From Rufibacter hautae (GTDB lineage Bacteria; Bacteroidota; Bacteroidia; Cytophagales; Hymenobacteraceae), in the NCBI RefSeq assembly GCF_008271695.1, contig NZ_VKKY01000001.1, positions 1,792,589 through 1,856,588 on the forward strand: a stretch of 64,000 nt of DNA, in the 5' to 3' direction. Shown here piece after piece: positions 35,590 to 44,656 of this stretch; position 1 is the first letter of the stretch; every line of letters starts with the position of its first letter. Position numbers and translations under genes: made by a program. The notes under the pieces were generated by a model. That model saw only the letters and a program-made list of their open reading frames with translations, searched no databases and was not told where the DNA came from.

Positions 35590-38500
35590 TTATCTGGCTA
35601 CTTCCAGCCTCACCGGCAAACTGAAGCCTTCCATGTCCAGCACGGCAGCTTCTGCACCAGCGAGCGACGGCACCAAAGTCAGTTCCACTGCCTGTACTTC
35701 CTCAGAAATGTACCCTCCAAAGGCTTGAACGGCCGCAGCCACTTCTTCATTGCCATCCTGCAGGAACACTCTGATTTTATCCTGTACATCCAGACCGCTG
35801 TCCTTACGCAGGTTTTGCAAACGGTTTACCAATTCACGGGCCATGCCTTCCAGGCGAAGTTCTTCGGTGATGGTGATGTCCAAGGCCACGGTCAACGCAC
35901 CTTCTGAAGCCACGAGCCAACCCGGTATATCCTCTGACATGATTTCTACGTCTTCGCGGCTGAGCACGGTCGTGTCATCCTCCACCGGAATCTCGAAGAA
36001 ACCTTCGCGCTCCATTTTGGCGATGTCTTCCTGGCTCATCTGCTGGATCTGGGCAGCCACCAACTTCAGCTTAGGACCGAACACCTGGCCCAGGCGTTTG
36101 AAGTTCGGTTTGATCTTCTTCACCAGAATGCCGGTGGTGTCTTCCAAGTACTCCAGGCTCTTCACGTTCACCTCAGAGAGAATCAGATCTTCTACAGCCT
36201 GTAGCTGCGTTTTCATCTTCTCATCCAAAATCGGAATTAAGATACGGCCCAACGGCTGACGCACTTTGATCATGTGCTTCTTGCGCAGCGAGTGCACCAG
36301 AGAAGAAACGCTCTGCGCCAGTTGCATGCGTTGCTCCAGGTCTACGTTGATCAGGTTCTCGTGTACCTGCGGGAAAGACTCCAGGTGGATGGACTCGGCT
36401 TTGCTGCGGCCACTCACCAGGTTCAAGTCCAGGAACAGACGGTCCATGTAGAACGGCGCAATCGGCGAAGCCAGTTTGGCCACGGTTTCCAGACAGGTAT
36501 ACAGCGTTTGGTAAGCGGCTTGCTTGTCCTGGTTCAGTTCGCCTTTCCAGAAACGTTTGCGGTTCAGGCGCACATACCAGTTGCTCAGCTCATCGGCCAC
36601 AAAATCCTGAATGGCGCGGGCAGCTTTGGTAGGATCGTAGTCGTCAAAGTACGCACCTACTTCTTTCACCAGCGTGTTCAAGCGGGAGATGATCCAGCGG
36701 TCACTCTCGGTGCGTTGCGCTACCGGGATCTCTGCTCCCTCAAACGTGAAGCCGTCCAGGTTGGCGTATAGCGCGAAGAAAGAGTACGTGTTCTGCAATG
36801 TCCCGAAGAAACGGCGTTGCACTTCGGTGACGCCGTCCAGGTTGAACTTGAGGTTATCCCAAGGAGGAGCATTCACGATCATGTACCAGCGGGTGGCATC
36901 CGGTCCGAAACGGCCGATGGTCTCAAACGGATCCACGGCGTTGCCGAGGCGCTTGCTCATCTTGTTTCCGTTCTTGTCCAGCACCAGGCCGTTCGCGATC
37001 ACGTTCTTGAACGCCACGCTATCTTCCAGCATCACAGCCAGCGCGTGCAGGGTGAAGAACCAACCACGGGTCTGGTCTACGCCCTCGGCGATGAAGTCTG
37101 CCGGGAAGTTGGCGTCAAATTTATCTTTGTTCTCAAACGGGTAGTGCCACTGGGCGTACGGCATGGCGCCGGAGTCAAACCACACGTCAATGAGGTCGGT
37201 CTCGCGCTTCATCGGCTTGCCGCTTGGGCTCACCAGGATGATGTTGTCTACGTATGGACGGTGCAGGTCGAAGCCATCGTAGTTGAAATCGGTGATGCCC
37301 AGCTCAGCCCGAGGCTCCTCGGTCCCGGTTGGGCTCAGGGCGAACTCGCCGGCAAATTCCAGCAGGGTGTTGGTCTGGTGCTGCGTTGGGGTACCAGTCG
37401 CTTTGCCTTCGGATTTATGGGCCAGGCGCAGCGGATTCTCTTGCATGAAACCGGCGTCTAAGCTGCGCTCAATCTCGCGGTCCAGCTCGGCTACTGACCC
37501 GATGCAGATTTCCTCATCGCCTTCCTCGGTGCGCCAGATAGGCAGCGGCGTTCCCCAGTAGCGCGAGCGCGACAGGTTCCAGTCCACCAGGTTCTCCAGC
37601 CAGTTTCCGAAACGGCCCGTGCCGGTTGACTCCGGTTTCCAGTTGATGGTCTTGTTCAGGTCAATCAACCGTTGCTTCACCGCGGTGGTTTTGATGAACC
37701 AGGCATCCAACGGATAATACAGAATCGGTTTATCAGTACGCCAGGAGTGCGGGTACGTGTGCTCGTACTTCTCCACCTTGAAGGCTTTATTCTCTTCCTT
37801 CAGGATGATGGAGATGATGACATCCGTGGTTTTATAATCCGGATGGGTTTCATCTTCATTGGTGTAGTTCTTCACGTAGAAGTCATCGGGCCCAAGTGGT
37901 TTGTGGGTTTTGATGTTGTACTTCTGAACGCCTTCCTGCAGCCTTACGCCAATCTCATCAATGAACTTTCCTCTCCGGTCAACAGTGGGTAGCTCATTGC
38001 CTAGTTCGTCTTTGATGGTGAGGGCAGGGATGCCGTGCTGTTTGGCAACCCTAAAGTCATCGGCCCCGAAGGTTGGCGACGTATGCACCACGCCGGTACC
38101 GTCCTCGGTGGTCACGAAATCTCCGGCCACCACCTGGAACGCTTGGTCTGCATCGTAGAACGGTTGCAGATACGGCATCAGTTGCTCATACCGAAGTCCC
38201 ACCAATTGCTTCCCGGTAAACTCTTGCACAATCTCAAACGGAATGGCTTTGTCTCCGGGTTTGTAGTCAGCGAGCTGTAGGTCTTTGTTCTTGTCTGAAA
38301 AATACTTTCCTACCAGCGCCTTCGCTAACACCACACTCACAGGTTTATGGGTGTACGGGTTGAAGGTATTGATCTGCACATAGGTGATTTTCTCGCCAAC
38401 GGCCAGAGCGGTGTTGGAAGGCAAGGTCCAGGGCGTGGTGGTCCAGGCTAGGATGTAGACACCATCGTTAGACCCGGAGAAAAGAAAATCAGACTTGGAA

Positions 38501-39150
38501 TCTTTCTTGACTTTGAACTGCGCCACGATGGACGTGTCCTTCACTTCTTTGTAGCAGCCCGGCTGGTTCAGTTCATGGGAGCTGAGCCCGGTGCCATCGG
38601 AAGGCGAGTACGGCTGAATGGTGTAGCCTTTGTAGAGGTAGCCTTTGTCATAGAGTTTCCGGAGCAGGGCCCAGTTAGACTCTATGTATTGGTTGTCAAA
38701 GGTGATGTACGGTTTGTCCAAGTCAACCCAGTAACCCATGCGCTCAGTAAGGTCATCCCACTGGTGCTTGAAGCGCATCACGGTCTCGCGGCAACGGGCA
38801 TTGTACTCCTCCACCGAGATGGTCTTCCCGATGTCGTCTTTGATAATGCCCAGTTCTTTCTCTACCTGCAGCTCAATAGGTAACCCGTGGGTATCCCAGC
38901 CGCCTTTGCGTACTACCTGAAATCCCTGCAGGGTTTTGTAGCGGCAGAAAATATCTTTCACGGCCCGGGCCATTACGTGGTGAATACCTGGCGCACCGTT
39001 GGCCGAGGGCGGTCCCTCATAAAACACGAACGTGGGCTGACCCGCGCGGGTCTCCACCGATTTCTCAAAGATGCGGTTCTCTTTCCAGTAGGCTCTCACC
39101 TCTTCGGCCAGACCCGCATAGTCTAGTTGCTTATACTCGTTGTACTTCAC
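35590..39150 (-). CDS. ileS: Isoleucyl-tRNA synthetase
   Basis: 1186 aa from the GTG at 39150 (MKYNEYKQLDYAGLAEE, a start familiar in Bacteroidota); the frame runs back to a TTG at 39222, adding 24 residues. Class I signature GIHH (of GAPGIHHVMARAVKDIF) near residue 57 and KMSKS motif KNGNKMSKRLGN near 686. The CP1 editing domain is present (TTPWTLPSNTALAVGE). The tRNA-Ile-binding C-terminus is of the bacterial long type, with LRKKHMIKVRQPLGRI. It charges tRNA-Ile in the cytosol. Downstream lies lspA; no dksA gene lies between them. Confidence 0.95.
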   Translation of the reverse strand: MKYNEYKQLDYAGLAEEVRAYWKENRIFEKSVETRAGQPTFVFYEGPPSANGAPGIHHVMARAVKDIFCRYKTLQGFQVVRKGGWDTHGLPIELQVEKELGIIKDDIGKTISVEEYNARCRETVMRFKHQWDDLTERMGYWVDLDKPYITFDNQYIESNWALLRKLYDKGYLYKGYTIQPYSPSDGTGLSSHELNQPGCYKEVKDTSIVAQFKVKKDSKSDFLFSGSNDGVYILAWTTTPWTLPSNTALAVGEKITYVQINTFNPYTHKPVSVVLAKALVGKYFSDKNKDLQLADYKPGDKAIPFEIVQEFTGKQLVGLRYEQLMPYLQPFYDADQAFQVVAGDFVTTEDGTGVVHTSPTFGADDFRVAKQHGIPALTIKDELGNELPTVDRRGKFIDEIGVRLQEGVQKYNIKTHKPLGPDDFYVKNYTNEDETHPDYKTTDVIISIILKEENKAFKVEKYEHTYPHSWRTDKPILYYPLDAWFIKTTAVKQRLIDLNKTINWKPESTGTGRFGNWLENLVDWNLSRSRYWGTPLPIWRTEEGDEEICIGSVAELDREIERSLDAGFMQENPLRLAHKSEGKATGTPTQHQTNTLLEFAGEFALSPTGTEEPRAELGITDFNYDGFDLHRPYVDNIILVSPSGKPMKRETDLIDVWFDSGAMPYAQWHYPFENKDKFDANFPADFIAEGVDQTRGWFFTLHALAVMLEDSVAFKNVIANGLVLDKNGNKMSKRLGNAVDPFETIGRFGPDATRWYMIVNAPPWDNLKFNLDGVTEVQRRFFGTLQNTYSFFALYANLDGFTFEGAEIPVAQRTESDRWIISRLNTLVKEVGAYFDDYDPTKAARAIQDFVADELSNWYVRLNRKRFWKGELNQDKQAAYQTLYTCLETVAKLASPIAPFYMDRLFLDLNLVSGRSKAESIHLESFPQVHENLINVDLEQRMQLAQSVSSLVHSLRKKHMIKVRQPLGRILIPILDEKMKTQLQAVEDLILSEVNVKSLEYLEDTTGILVKKIKPNFKRLGQVFGPKLKLVAAQIQQMSQEDIAKMEREGFFEIPVEDDTTVLSREDVEIMSEDIPGWLVASEGALTVALDITITEELRLEGMARELVNRLQNLRKDSGLDVQDKIRVFLQDGNEEVAAAVQAFGGYISEEVQAVELTLVPSLAGAEAAVLDMEGFSLPVRLEVAR

Positions 39151-39288
39151 CTTTTTGTCTGTATGCTGTGGTAGGTGTTCTTCAATTCTAAAATATCGGT
39201 CTTGCAGAAGGTATTTCGTCAAAGCCTATACTAGCTAAAGCTTTACGTGACAGAATAAATTGCCTCTCTCTCGCAAGCCATAATTAAG

Positions 39289-39296
39289 CAAAGTTA
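39289..39296 (-). promoter_or_regulatory. Candidate -7 box of ileS
   Basis: Minus strand reads TAACTTTG, matching TAnnTTTG. No good -33 element nearby. Confidence 0.4.
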
Positions 39297-39335
39297 AACA
39301 ATAAATAACTTCTGTTAGGATTCCAACGCTTTTTT

Positions 39336-39375
39336 CCGCTTCGGGGCTACTTTTTTGAAAACAAGCTGGAAACGG
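39336..39375. repeat. Dispersed palindrome (degenerate copy 15)
   Basis: CCGCTTCGGGGCTAC...GAAAACAAGCTGGAAACGG. Right half recognisable, left half degraded. Confidence 0.4.
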
Positions 39376-39384
39376 GAAGTGCCT

Positions 39385-39446
39385 TACCCCCCTATTCACC
39401 ACCCCGCTCTTCGGGCACGCCTCTTGGTTAAAGAGGGGAGTTTCTA
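39385..39446. repeat. C-rich intergenic hairpin
   Basis: ACCCCCCT...CACCCCG...CCTCTT-GGTTA-AAGAGG. Same style as 6777-6838 and 12259-12292. Confidence 0.45.
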
Positions 39447-39474
39447 TTTGCCCACTCTGTACCGCCTACACAAT

Positions 39475-39509
39475 AGACCTCGTAGCGTCCGGAGGTCCTG
39501 CGAGCGTCT
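39475..39509. repeat. AGAC/GTCT stem-loop with TCCGGA centre
   Basis: AGACCTCG pairs with CGAG-C-GTCT with one bulged C. REP-like hairpin, sequence not matched elsewhere in the window. Confidence 0.4.
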
Positions 39510-39558
39510 GTGCCTATAGCCGTTCCTGGCGAGAAGGATGCCCCGTGGACAACTTTTC

Positions 39559-39594
39559 ATTTTAAGCCTACTTTTCCAAAAACGGCCTTGAAAC
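39559..39594. repeat. Dispersed nested palindrome (copy 16)
   Basis: ATTTTAAGCCTACTTTTC...AAAAACGGCCTTGAAAC. Confidence 0.6.
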
Positions 39595-39720
39595 AGGAAA
39601 ACCACTTTTTCACAGGATAACTTTCATGCTTTCGGCCTAGGCAGATTTTATTCATGGATTTTCTATCGGCTGGATTTCCTTTCTTTGTTTCTTTGCCGGT
39701 ACACCTAAAAACAGAAAAAG

Positions 39721-40809
39721 ATGAATTCGACCCAAATCGTCTCTTTGAGTTATCAACCGTTGAATTTGCCTCTAATAGAACCTTTCGCCATAGCCACGGG
39801 CACGCAGTACCAGGTGGAGAATGTGGTGGTGCAGGTGCAACTGGCAGATGGGACCACCGGTTTGGGCGAGGCGGCTCCGTTCCCGGCGGTGAGCGGTGAA
39901 ACGCAGGAGAGCACCTTGGCGGTACTGCAGGATTTGGAGAAACACCTCATCGGGAAGGACGTCAAAAACTGGCGCACCCTGGCCAAGGAATTGGAGAAAC
40001 TGGCTCCGCAGGCACCCGCTGCTCGTTGCGGGGTAGAGATGGCAATTCTGGATGCGCTCTGCAAACACTACCAGATGCCGCTTTATGTTTTCTTCGGCGG
40101 CGTAAAGACGGAGCTGGTCACTGACCTGACCATTACCGCCGGAGATGAAGCTCACGCGGCAGCCTCGGCCAAGTCAATCGTGGAACGCGGCTTCTCTATT
40201 ATAAAGGTAAAGACCGAGGGAACCGATGTGGATTATGATTTGCGCCGCCTGCAGGCAATCCACAATGCTGCTCCAGGAGCAAAACTGATTGTAGACGGAA
40301 ATTGCGGCTATGACTTGGCACGCGCCCAGCAGTTTGTTCACAGGCTAAATGAAGCGAAAATCCCAGTTATCTTACTCGAACAGCCACTTCCAAGAGAAAG
40401 TTGGGAAGATTTAGCGGTGTTGGCAACTACTTGCCCTTTCCCCATTGCCGCTGATGAATCTGCGCGCAGCGCCCACGACGTTGCGCACTTAGCCCAGGAC
40501 CGAAGCGCCTCGGTTGTCAACATAAAATTGATGAAGTGCGGCGTGCTAGAAGCTTTGCAGATGGCAGCCTTAGCGCAGGTCCACGGACTGGGTCTAATGA
40601 TTGGGGGTATGGTAGAATCTATTCTGGCCATGACCTTCTCGGCTCATTTCGCGGCCGGCATTGGTGGGTTCGGCTACATAGATTTGGATACTCCTCTATT
40701 TATAGCCGAGCATCCGTTTACCGGAGGCTTTGAACAAGTGGGTGAGAATTTGACTTTAAATCCTAAAGAAACTGGTCATGGAGTAGACTTCGCCCCTACC
40801 CTTTTGTGA
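39721..40809 (+). CDS. L-Ala-D/L-Glu epimerase-type dipeptide epimerase
   Basis: 362 aa, enolase superfamily. It opens SLSYQPLNLPLIEPFAIATGT, with GLGEAAPFPAVSGETQEST near residue 47 (typical of dipeptide epimerases), and the catalytic pattern IIKVKTEG (KxK near 158), IVDGNCGYD, LLEQPLPRESWEDL and AADESARSAHD, where metal-binding Asp/Glu residues lie. A Lys in VNIKLMKCG near 270 completes the site. It epimerises dipeptides, probably L-Ala-D-Glu from murein recycling. It lies alone; a palindromic terminator follows. Confidence 0.9.
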   Translation: MNSTQIVSLSYQPLNLPLIEPFAIATGTQYQVENVVVQVQLADGTTGLGEAAPFPAVSGETQESTLAVLQDLEKHLIGKDVKNWRTLAKELEKLAPQAPAARCGVEMAILDALCKHYQMPLYVFFGGVKTELVTDLTITAGDEAHAAASAKSIVERGFSIIKVKTEGTDVDYDLRRLQAIHNAAPGAKLIVDGNCGYDLARAQQFVHRLNEAKIPVILLEQPLPRESWEDLAVLATTCPFPIAADESARSAHDVAHLAQDRSASVVNIKLMKCGVLEALQMAALAQVHGLGLMIGGMVESILAMTFSAHFAAGIGGFGYIDLDTPLFIAEHPFTGGFEQVGENLTLNPKETGHGVDFAPTLL

Positions 40810-40829
40810 GGTAATCCGTTCAAGAATTG

Positions 40830-40877
40830 AAAAGCGGTTTGGGCATGTTTTACTGAAAACATACCCAAACCGCTTTT
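40830..40877 (+). repeat. Dispersed nested palindrome (copy 17), terminator of the epimerase gene
   Basis: AAAAGCGGTTTGGGCATGTTTT and AAAACATACCCAAACCGCTTTT give an almost perfect 22-bp stem, loop ACTG. A GGGCAT/ATACCC pair replaces the GGGCTG/CAGCCC of other copies. It is 21 bp after the epimerase stop. Confidence 0.9.
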
Positions 40878-40911
40878 TGGTTTATAGGTGGACTCCACCT
40901 AAAAGTTATAT

Positions 40912-41181
40912 GGTTCAAGTCTGTGACTTGGACCTACTATGACCTGCAGTTTGTAACTGCAGCTAAAGCAAAGCTTTTCTTTTCGCTGGCGCGAGCCTCC
41001 GGCTCGTGTCCGTGCGCATTCCTGATTACCTATTGCATATGCTCAGCAATGTGAAGGCACGAGCCGGAGGCTAGCGCCAGCATGTACCACATATATATAA
41101 TAAAGGACATCTTTTGAAGCAAACGCTTCACTGCAGTTACAAACTGCAGACCATAGTAGGTCCAAGTCACAGACTTGAACC
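40912..41181. mobile_element. Composite mirrored hairpin element (REP/MITE-like)
   Basis: Two 51-bp arms, 40912-40962 and 41131-41181, are inverted copies of each other (49 of 51 positions). Each holds two hairpins with TGT/ACA loops: CAAGTC-TGT-GACTTG and CTGCAGTT-TGT-AACTGCAG. Between them lies an inner pair, GCTGGCGCGAGCC at 40985-41008 and its mirror at 41058-41081. No transposase gene is present, so it is a non-autonomous repeat; a REP-transposase elsewhere in the genome would be the natural partner (inference). Confidence 0.75.
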
Positions 41182-41302
41182 ATGATTTAGGTTGTGTATG
41201 GGTGTGTAATGAAAGAGTAAGTTCTAAGCGTTAAAAGGCCTAAACATCCACGTGGAAAACTCTCTTTTAGATATTTTCTTAATCTTAACTTATCAAACAC
41301 GT

Positions 41303-41336
41303 AAAAGGCCTCTACATTTCTGCAGAGGCCATTTTT
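41303..41336 (-). terminator. Terminator of glyS
   Basis: GGCCTCT and AGAGGCC stem with an A-run on one side and ATTTTTG on the other. 52 bp after the glyS stop. Confidence 0.6.
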
Positions 41337-41344
41337 GTGTTAAT

Positions 41345-41380
41345 GCGTTTAGAAGCTGCTTTTGTGAAAACAGCAGATTT
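41345..41380. repeat. Dispersed palindrome fragment (copy 18)
   Basis: GCGTTTAGAAGCTGCTTTTGTGAAAACAGCAG. The inner stem is intact, the outer one is lost. Confidence 0.5.
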
Positions 41381-41387
41381 CCACAGC

Positions 41388-42884
41388 TTAGATTTTCTCA
41401 AAAATGCGCTTGAAGCTTACGGCGGCTCCTATGTACTGGCGGAGTTCTGAAATGTGCATACGCTTCTGCTCGCGGCTGTCGCGGTCACGGACGGTGACGG
41501 TGTCGTTCTCCAGGGTCTCATAATCCACGGCGATACAGAATGGTGTTCCGATGAGATCCTGGCGGGTGTAGCGTTTCCCAATAGCGTCGCGCTCTTCGTA
41601 GATCATGTTGAAATCGAATTTCAGGTCATCGAAGATTTGCATGGCTTTCTCTGGAAGGCCGTCTTTCTTTACGAGCGGGAATACGGCAGCTTTTACTGGG
41701 GCAATGGCCGGATGGAATTTTAGGAAAGTACGGGTTTTAGTGTTCTCGCCTTCGGTGATTTCTTCTTCCTGGTAGGCGTTGCAGAGCGTCATCAGGAACA
41801 GACGGTCGGCGCCCACGGAGGTCTCTACCACGTACGGCACGTAGTTTCCGAAGGGTTTGCCGTCTTCGTTCAGGTCGTTGTCAAAGTACTGCTGCTTTTT
41901 GCGGCTAAGGTTCTGGTGCTGCGTTAGGTCAAAATCAGTACGGGAGTGGATGCCTTCTACTTCTTTGAAACCGAACGGGAATTCAAACTCAATATCTACG
42001 GCGGCGTTGGCGTAGTGGGCCAGTTTCTCGTGGTCGTGGAAACGGAGCTTTTCGGTAGGAACACCTAGCGCTTCGTGCCAGTTGCGGCGCATGGTTCTCC
42101 AGTGCTGGTACCATTCCATTTCGGTGCCAGGGCGTACGAAGAACTGCATCTCCATCTGCTCGAACTCGCGCATTCTGAAGATGAACTGGCGGGCCACAAT
42201 CTCGTTCCGGAAGGCCTTACCTATCTGGGCAATCCCGAAGGGCACTTTCATACGGCCTGATTTCTGCACGTTCAGAAAGTTCACGAAGATTCCCTGGGCG
42301 GTTTCGGGGCGTAGATAAATGGTGCTGGAGTCTTCGGCCACAGATCCTACCTGTGTGGAGAACATTAGGTTGAATTGGCGCACCTCGGTCCAGTTAGAAG
42401 TACCTGAGATAGGGCATTTTATGTTTTCTGAGATAATCAATTGCTGTACGCCTTTCAAATCTTCGGCGCCTAGCAAGCGTCCCATTTCCTGCAGCAAAGA
42501 TTGGGCTTTCTCCACATCGCCGGCTTTCTCGTATTCGGCGGCTTTCTCCTCTAGCAGAACATCGGCGCGGTAGCGTTTCTTGGAGTCGAGGTTGTCAATC
42601 ATGGGATCGTTGAACGAGTCCACGTGGCCCGATGCTTTCCAGGTGTTGGGGTGCATGAAGATGGCAGCGTCAATGCCTACCACGTTCTGGTGTAGTTGGG
42701 TCATGCATTTCCACCAAAGCGTTTTGAGGTTGTTTTTCAACTCCACCCCATTTTGCCCGTAATCATACACGGCTTGCAGGCCGTCATAGATTTCGCTGGA
42801 CGGGAATACGAAGCCGTATTCCTTGGCATGCGAGATGATATCTTTTAATTGTGCGTTTTCTGTGGGTTTCTCAGTTGTGCTCAT
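41388..42884 (-). CDS. glyS: Glycyl-tRNA synthetase (class II, alpha-2 type)
   Basis: 498 aa from the ATG at 42884 (MSTTEKPTENAQLKDIISHAKEYGFVFPSSEIYDGLQAVYDYG), the usual start of bacterial/eukaryote-type GlyRS. The frame extends upstream but that part overlaps the promoter. Class II motif 2 is FRNEIVARQFIFRMREFEQMEMQFFV near residue 210 and motif 3 is VVETSVGADRLFL near 335. The C-terminal anticodon domain follows. It charges tRNA-Gly. The -7 box TATATTTG lies five bases before the ATG, so the mRNA may be leaderless. Confidence 0.95.
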   Translation of the reverse strand: MSTTEKPTENAQLKDIISHAKEYGFVFPSSEIYDGLQAVYDYGQNGVELKNNLKTLWWKCMTQLHQNVVGIDAAIFMHPNTWKASGHVDSFNDPMIDNLDSKKRYRADVLLEEKAAEYEKAGDVEKAQSLLQEMGRLLGAEDLKGVQQLIISENIKCPISGTSNWTEVRQFNLMFSTQVGSVAEDSSTIYLRPETAQGIFVNFLNVQKSGRMKVPFGIAQIGKAFRNEIVARQFIFRMREFEQMEMQFFVRPGTEMEWYQHWRTMRRNWHEALGVPTEKLRFHDHEKLAHYANAAVDIEFEFPFGFKEVEGIHSRTDFDLTQHQNLSRKKQQYFDNDLNEDGKPFGNYVPYVVETSVGADRLFLMTLCNAYQEEEITEGENTKTRTFLKFHPAIAPVKAAVFPLVKKDGLPEKAMQIFDDLKFDFNMIYEERDAIGKRYTRQDLIGTPFCIAVDYETLENDTVTVRDRDSREQKRMHISELRQYIGAAVSFKRIFEKI

Positions 42885-42889
42885 GGCCG

Positions 42890-42897
42890 CAAATATA
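42890..42897 (-). promoter_or_regulatory. -7 box of glyS, implying a leaderless mRNA
   Basis: The minus strand reads TATATTTG (perfect TAnnTTTG), five bases before the ATG at 42884. Confidence 0.55.
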
Positions 42898-43072
42898 GAG
42901 GTTTCATCGGCACTTTTTCTAAAACGCCGGATGGGTTTGGTTAGAGAAGTACCGCATCTGGGGCGGAAATGTTCTGGCAAGATGCCTGATTATAAGGGGA
43001 GTTAACGGCTTGTTCGTACTTTTGCCTTGCTAAAAATACGTAGAGGTAATATTCCTTAACAATTCGGTAACA

Positions 43073-43100
43073 TTGTAAGGTGTTTTAACCTTTACTTTTG
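43073..43100 (+). promoter_or_regulatory. Promoter of the phosphate transporter gene
   Basis: TTG at 43073-43075, 17-nt spacer, TACTTTTG at 43093-43100, 28 bp before the ATG at 43129. Fits the Bacteroidota -33/-7 consensus. Confidence 0.6.
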
Positions 43101-43128
43101 GCAGCTTTTTTCTCACCTATATTATATT

Positions 43129-44535
43129 ATGTTCGGATTAGAAACTGATCTACTGATCTTGCTGGTAATTTGCTTGCTGGCCGCTTGTGCATTTGAATTT
43201 GTGAACGGTTTCCATGATACGGCCAACGCCGTGGCCACCGTCATCTACACCAACACCCTTCGCCCCTGGGCCGCCGTGGTCTGGTCTGGCTTCTGGAACT
43301 TCATCGGGGTTTTTGCCGGTGGTATTGGCGTGGCCATGGGTATTGTGTACCTCCTGCCCATTGAAACGCTCATTGACCAGGATGTCTGGCACGGCATTGC
43401 CATGATTGCGGCTTTATTGATAAGCGCCATTATCTGGAACGTGGGTACCTGGTACTACGGTCTGCCTTCTTCCAGTTCGCATACGCTCATCGGCTCCATC
43501 CTGGGACTAGGGATCGCCTATTCGCTTCTGCCTTCTACCACCGAGGCTACCTTTGCCTGGTCTGAGGCCACTAAAACGGGGATGTCGCTCTTGGTGTCTC
43601 CTTTCCTAGGCTTCACTTTAACCGTTTTCCTGATGTTCCTTTTGAAGCGGTTTGTGAAAAACAAGACCATTTTCAAGGAGCCGCACAAACGCAAGGCGCC
43701 ACCCCTTTGGATCAGAATTATTTTGATCATCACCTGTACCCTGGTTTCTTTCTTCCACGGATCCAATGACGGCCAGAAAGGCGTGGGTCTGGTAATGTTG
43801 ATTTTGATTGCCATTGTTCCTTCTTACTATGCCTTGGACCGCGACAAAGATCCGATGGGCTTGTTGAGCTCCGTTACCCAGGTAGAGCAGGTATTGACCA
43901 AAGTAGACAGCACCGTTCTTTCTGCCACCGATGCCAAGCAGTTAAGTCTGTTGAATGCTGAGACCCGCGAAATGAGAAGCCTTCTTACCGCTAATCCCTC
44001 TACCGAGGCTTTACCTAAAGACAGCCGTTTCCTGTTGCGCCGTGATATCCTTTTGATCACCAAAGGCACCGATAAGTTGATGGAGAGCCAGGACATCACG
44101 TTAAGCCAACGTGACCGTGACCAATTGAAAACTGGGGTAACCGGCTTGCGTTCCTACACAGATTACGCCCCTAACTGGGTGATCATGATGATTGCGCTTT
44201 CCTTGGGAATCGGGACCATGATTGGCTGGAAACGCATTGTGAAAACCATTGGCGAGAAAATCGGGAAGGAACACCTGACCTACGCGCAGGGTGCCTCGGC
44301 TGAGTTCATGGCTGCCAGCGTGATTGGTTTCTCTACGTTCGTGTTCAAATTGCCCGTAAGTACCACCCACATCCTTTCTTCTGGTATTGCCGGTAGTATG
44401 GTGGCCAACCGCGGGATCAAAAACCTGAATGCCGGCACCATCCGGAACATTGCCTTGGCCTGGGTATTGACCCTGCCGGTTTCCATGTTCCTCTCCGGAA
44501 CGTTGTTCCTGATCTTCCGCTGGATGTTTTCCTAA
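43129..44535 (+). CDS. Inorganic phosphate transporter (PiT family)
   Basis: 468 aa with about 10-12 membrane helices. The family signatures are GFHDTANAVATVIYTNTL near residue 26 (first half) and STTHILSSGIAGSMVAN near 403 (second half), plus FFHGSNDGQKGVGLVML near 204. A large cytosolic loop (about 240-340) separates the halves, as usual. It imports phosphate, probably with H+ or Na+. A bidirectional terminator follows; glyS is divergent with about 240 bp between them. No phoU-like gene is adjacent. Confidence 0.95.
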   Translation: MFGLETDLLILLVICLLAACAFEFVNGFHDTANAVATVIYTNTLRPWAAVVWSGFWNFIGVFAGGIGVAMGIVYLLPIETLIDQDVWHGIAMIAALLISAIIWNVGTWYYGLPSSSSHTLIGSILGLGIAYSLLPSTTEATFAWSEATKTGMSLLVSPFLGFTLTVFLMFLLKRFVKNKTIFKEPHKRKAPPLWIRIILIITCTLVSFFHGSNDGQKGVGLVMLILIAIVPSYYALDRDKDPMGLLSSVTQVEQVLTKVDSTVLSATDAKQLSLLNAETREMRSLLTANPSTEALPKDSRFLLRRDILLITKGTDKLMESQDITLSQRDRDQLKTGVTGLRSYTDYAPNWVIMMIALSLGIGTMIGWKRIVKTIGEKIGKEHLTYAQGASAEFMAASVIGFSTFVFKLPVSTTHILSSGIAGSMVANRGIKNLNAGTIRNIALAWVLTLPVSMFLSGTLFLIFRWMFS

Positions 44536-44553
44536 ACTACTTTTTACTTCAAT

Positions 44554-44589
44554 AAAAAAGAGCCGCTGCATTACTGCAGCGGCTCTTTT
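44554..44589. terminator. Terminator after the phosphate transporter
   Basis: AAAAGAGCCGCTGCA and TGCAGCGGCTCTTTT form a 15-bp perfect stem with loop TTAC, T-rich tail. Confidence 0.9.
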
Positions 44590-44656
44590 GCTTTTACCCC
44601 CTTTCTAAGCTCATCTGCTTACCAGAGATTCTTTCTCTTCCTATATCTTGAAGCTG

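Larger units (their letters stand above)
39223..39720. other. Non-coding gap with repeats
   Basis: 498 bp without a gene. It holds a -7-like box, two dispersed palindromes, a C-rich hairpin and an AGAC/GTCT stem-loop. Confidence 0.6.
40810..41387. other. Non-coding gap with repeat cluster
   Basis: 578 bp with a dispersed palindrome (40830-40877), the composite hairpin element (40912-41181), a terminator (41303-41336) and a palindrome fragment (41345-41380). No gene. Confidence 0.7.
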
